Shown piece by piece: positions 62,211-64,000 of a stretch of 64,000 nucleotides of DNA. The stretch is from CAYRGQ01 sp964444885 (GTDB taxonomy: Bacteria > Bacteroidota > Bacteroidia > Sphingobacteriales > Sphingobacteriaceae). Location: positions 1 to 64,000 of the forward strand of contig CAYUIZ010000004.1 of NCBI GenBank assembly GCA_964444885.1. The letters are read 5' to 3'. Each line of letters starts with the position of its first letter. The first letter of the stretch is position 1. A model generated the notes under the pieces. The model was not told the DNA's origin. It did not search any database and was given only the letters and a program-made list of their open reading frames with translations. Made by a program: the position numbers and the translations under genes.

Positions 62211-64000
62211 ATGCAGTTTTTGCGTCTGTTTTCTTTCATGATTTGCGGATTGCTGGTGGGTAGCCTGCTCGTGGTCGAGGACGCGTTGGCCGTCCCAATG
62301 CCTTCCTGGCAGGACGGGGACTTGTCCCTACGCGTGGACGTTGGCGGCGCTGATGTTTCCAATGGGGAAATCGTTGGGATGACGCTCGCCCTGGCCAACG
62401 CTGGAGCCGATTCCGTCCATGCGCGCTTACAATTCAGTGTGCCGTCGGGTCTTACGGTATTGGGTAACGCTTCCCCGCTCGTGAAGTTGGGCGGCGACGG
62501 GAAACTGTTCCTGCCCATCAAGCTGCAGGTGGCGTCGGATGCGCCGGCGGGGACGCATGAGCTCGCTATACGGGCTTTTTCAGCAAATGGGGAGCTGCTC
62601 GCCACGACGGCGGTAGCGGTCAACGTGCAGCCCAAGCGAGCGGTGTGGCTCCAGCCCCTGAGCACCCAGGAACTCATGCGTCATGTCGGTGACTCGGTGT
62701 CTGTCCGCATCGCGGTGCGCAACACCGGCAATACGAGCGAGCACGTTAAACTCCTCGCATCGTATCCCGACCCGGGTGGCGGACGCCGATTTGCCAGCCT
62801 CGAGTTCCCCCTGGTTGCTGCGTCCGATTCAACGGTTTCCTTTCGGTTTATTGTCGACCGGTATCTCTTGTCCCAAGAGCATTTTGCCGTTTACTTGACG
62901 GGTTTGTACGCCAACGACGAAGTATTTGGCAATGCCTTGGTTACTATCCAAAACGCGGCGGCCGATCGCCGCTATACCAGCCCCTTGGTGACGCCGCCCA
63001 ATTGGGATGCCTACCAGACCAATCGGGTGACTTTGATGGTGCGCAATCCGGCTATGACCACACAATCCATGCAATTGGACGGCCGGGGTACCTACGCGAT
63101 GGGGCAGGGCGAGCTCAACTTTAACGTGTTTGCCTATCAATGGGGAGAATTGAACCGCCAGCCTGTATTGCACAATACGTGGGTCGGCTACGAAACTGAC
63201 CGCATGGCAATTACCGTCGGTAACATCAGCGAGAGCCTCGAAACCTATGTTTACGGTCGTGGCGGCCAGGTCCGGTTTTCGGATACGCAACAGGGCGAAC
63301 ACATCGAATTTGGCGTGGTCGAACGCACATTCGACTTGCTCGGTTCGGATTACCGGCCTAACCTGCACAATGGCTACACGGCTTATTTCCGCACGAGGTT
63401 GGGCGAGGGACAGCCTAACCGGAAGCGTTATACGGGGACAGCGGTCTACGAGCGATTGCCCCGCGAAAACAGCGAAAGCATGCTGTATATGAGTTCATTT
63501 GACCTGTGGCCACAGCGGATGGCCAACCGCATTCAGGTAACCGCCGATTTCGGCCCGGGCCTGACCCGCCCCCTGCGGGGAACGGGCCGGGATGACGATT
63601 ACAAGCCTTCGCTCGCCGCGGGCTTGCAGGTGCATGCGCGTGCGGGTAGCTTTGCCGTCAGCAGCACCAATTATTACAGTACGGCCTATTACCCCGGCAT
63701 TCGGCGCGGCGCCCTGCAGCTTAACCAGCGCGTCAGCCGTGCCTTTCGGCGTGCCAATGTATGGGCAGGGTATAGCTTGTACGAATATGCACCCCAGTAT
63801 TTCGAGCAGCAGCCGTTTCTTCACAATCGGTTTTTGGTTTCGAGGGCCGAGTTGGGCCTGTCCCTGCCGGTCAGCGATTTTACCAGCTTGTCCCTTACGC
63901 CCCTGCACGAATACGAAAGCGGACACTATGTTTTTGGCGGAGCCGGTGACGGGGACCCGGCCGTAGCCATGCATGCGTACCGGCTCGGCACCGGACTCAA
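62211..64000 (+). CDS. Large usher-like outer-membrane protein (cut by the window end)
   Basis: At least 596 residues, open at the window end. It starts with a signal peptide (MQFLRLFSFMICGLLVGSLL, to about residue 27). Two Ig-like or NEW3-type domains follow (about 35-270: MTLALANAGADSVHARLQF and VSVRIAVRNTGNTSEHVKLL). From about 280 on it is a beta-barrel pattern of alternating aromatic strands (GRGTYAMGQGELNFNVFAY, VRFSDTQQGEHIEFGVV). It follows the adhesin gene after 11 nt. By position it is the likely secretion pore, but it lacks the clear sequence pattern of a classical PapC usher. Confidence 0.78.
   Translation, partial: MQFLRLFSFMICGLLVGSLLVVEDALAVPMPSWQDGDLSLRVDVGGADVSNGEIVGMTLALANAGADSVHARLQFSVPSGLTVLGNASPLVKLGGDGKLFLPIKLQVASDAPAGTHELAIRAFSANGELLATTAVAVNVQPKRAVWLQPLSTQELMRHVGDSVSVRIAVRNTGNTSEHVKLLASYPDPGGGRRFASLEFPLVAASDSTVSFRFIVDRYLLSQEHFAVYLTGLYANDEVFGNALVTIQNAAADRRYTSPLVTPPNWDAYQTNRVTLMVRNPAMTTQSMQLDGRGTYAMGQGELNFNVFAYQWGELNRQPVLHNTWVGYETDRMAITVGNISESLETYVYGRGGQVRFSDTQQGEHIEFGVVERTFDLLGSDYRPNLHNGYTAYFRTRLGEGQPNRKRYTGTAVYERLPRENSESMLYMSSFDLWPQRMANRIQVTADFGPGLTRPLRGTGRDDDYKPSLAAGLQVHARAGSFAVSSTNYYSTAYYPGIRRGALQLNQRVSRAFRRANVWAGYSLYEYAPQYFEQQPFLHNRFLVSRAELGLSLPVSDFTSLSLTPLHEYESGHYVFGGAGDGDPAVAMHAYRLGTGL

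Noticed and set aside
1..64000. tRNA, rRNA, CRISPR array, complete IS element
   Set aside because: I looked for cloverleaf arms (T-arm GGTTCGAATC type), rRNA stretches, regularly spaced repeats and transposase motifs and saw none that hold up; a tRNA scan would be needed to exclude tRNAs fully.

Overview
The window looks like a chromosome segment of a GC-rich member of the Bacteroidota, most likely Sphingobacteriales. The evidence is two SusC/SusD pairs, many lipoproteins with a SxC-type lipobox, a DUF4295 gene beside rpmB-rpmG, a bacillithiol gene (bshC), and promoters of the phylum-specific type (TTTG, about 20 nt, TAnnTTTG), the clearest at 16993-17025. I see no rRNA, tRNA, CRISPR array, intact insertion sequence or prophage. 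Genus cannot be fixed from the sequence alone.

Layout. 1-743: non-coding, with a diverged pair of REP-like palindromic repeats. 744-23977: mostly housekeeping genes: OsmC, an exported coiled-coil protein, RecG, a lipoprotein, a 46-aa membrane peptide with RidA and an EamA transporter, a metallo-beta-lactamase/double-rhodanese protein, a holin-like protein, a serine hydrolase lipoprotein, a CoA-binding protein, GcvP, AcnA, DUF4112, cold-shock protein, a small-protein/DgkA/RecO operon, then rpmB-rpmG-DUF4295-ftsY-rimO-bshC. 24106-31423: accessory secreted enzymes: GH29 fucosidase, Amidase_3 and a very long HEAT-repeat cytochrome c lipoprotein.

31821-48065 is the most interesting part: ten same-strand genes with short gaps or overlaps, namely a NamZ-type exo-muramidase (DUF1343), SusC, SusD, DUF4623, a GHL10/DUF187 hydrolase, a metallophosphoesterase-PQQ propeller fusion, GH9, a NodB-like deacetylase, MurQ and a sodium:solute symporter. 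Together they suggest a locus for harvesting cell-wall sugar (N-acetylmuramic acid). The GH9 and deacetylase genes meet at a dnaX-like slippery heptamer (A AAA AAG) directly before the GH9 stop. The deacetylase has no start codon other than a GTG overlapping that stop and no signal peptide, so a -1 frameshift fusion is a real possibility.

48555-54870: a second SusC/SusD pair, a strong terminator, and a Tat-exported Gfo/Idh/MocA oxidoreductase. 55006-57799 (minus): nuoA-nuoB followed directly by purK-purE, so complex I genes A and B are not followed by nuoC. 58019-64000: an AraC regulator and a chaperone/usher-like surface-fibre locus: a pilin-like protein, a PapD-like chaperone, a two-part adhesin-like protein whose C-terminal half resembles the pilin, and a large outer-membrane protein cut by the window end. 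A short secreted protein upstream of the regulator shares pilin end motifs.
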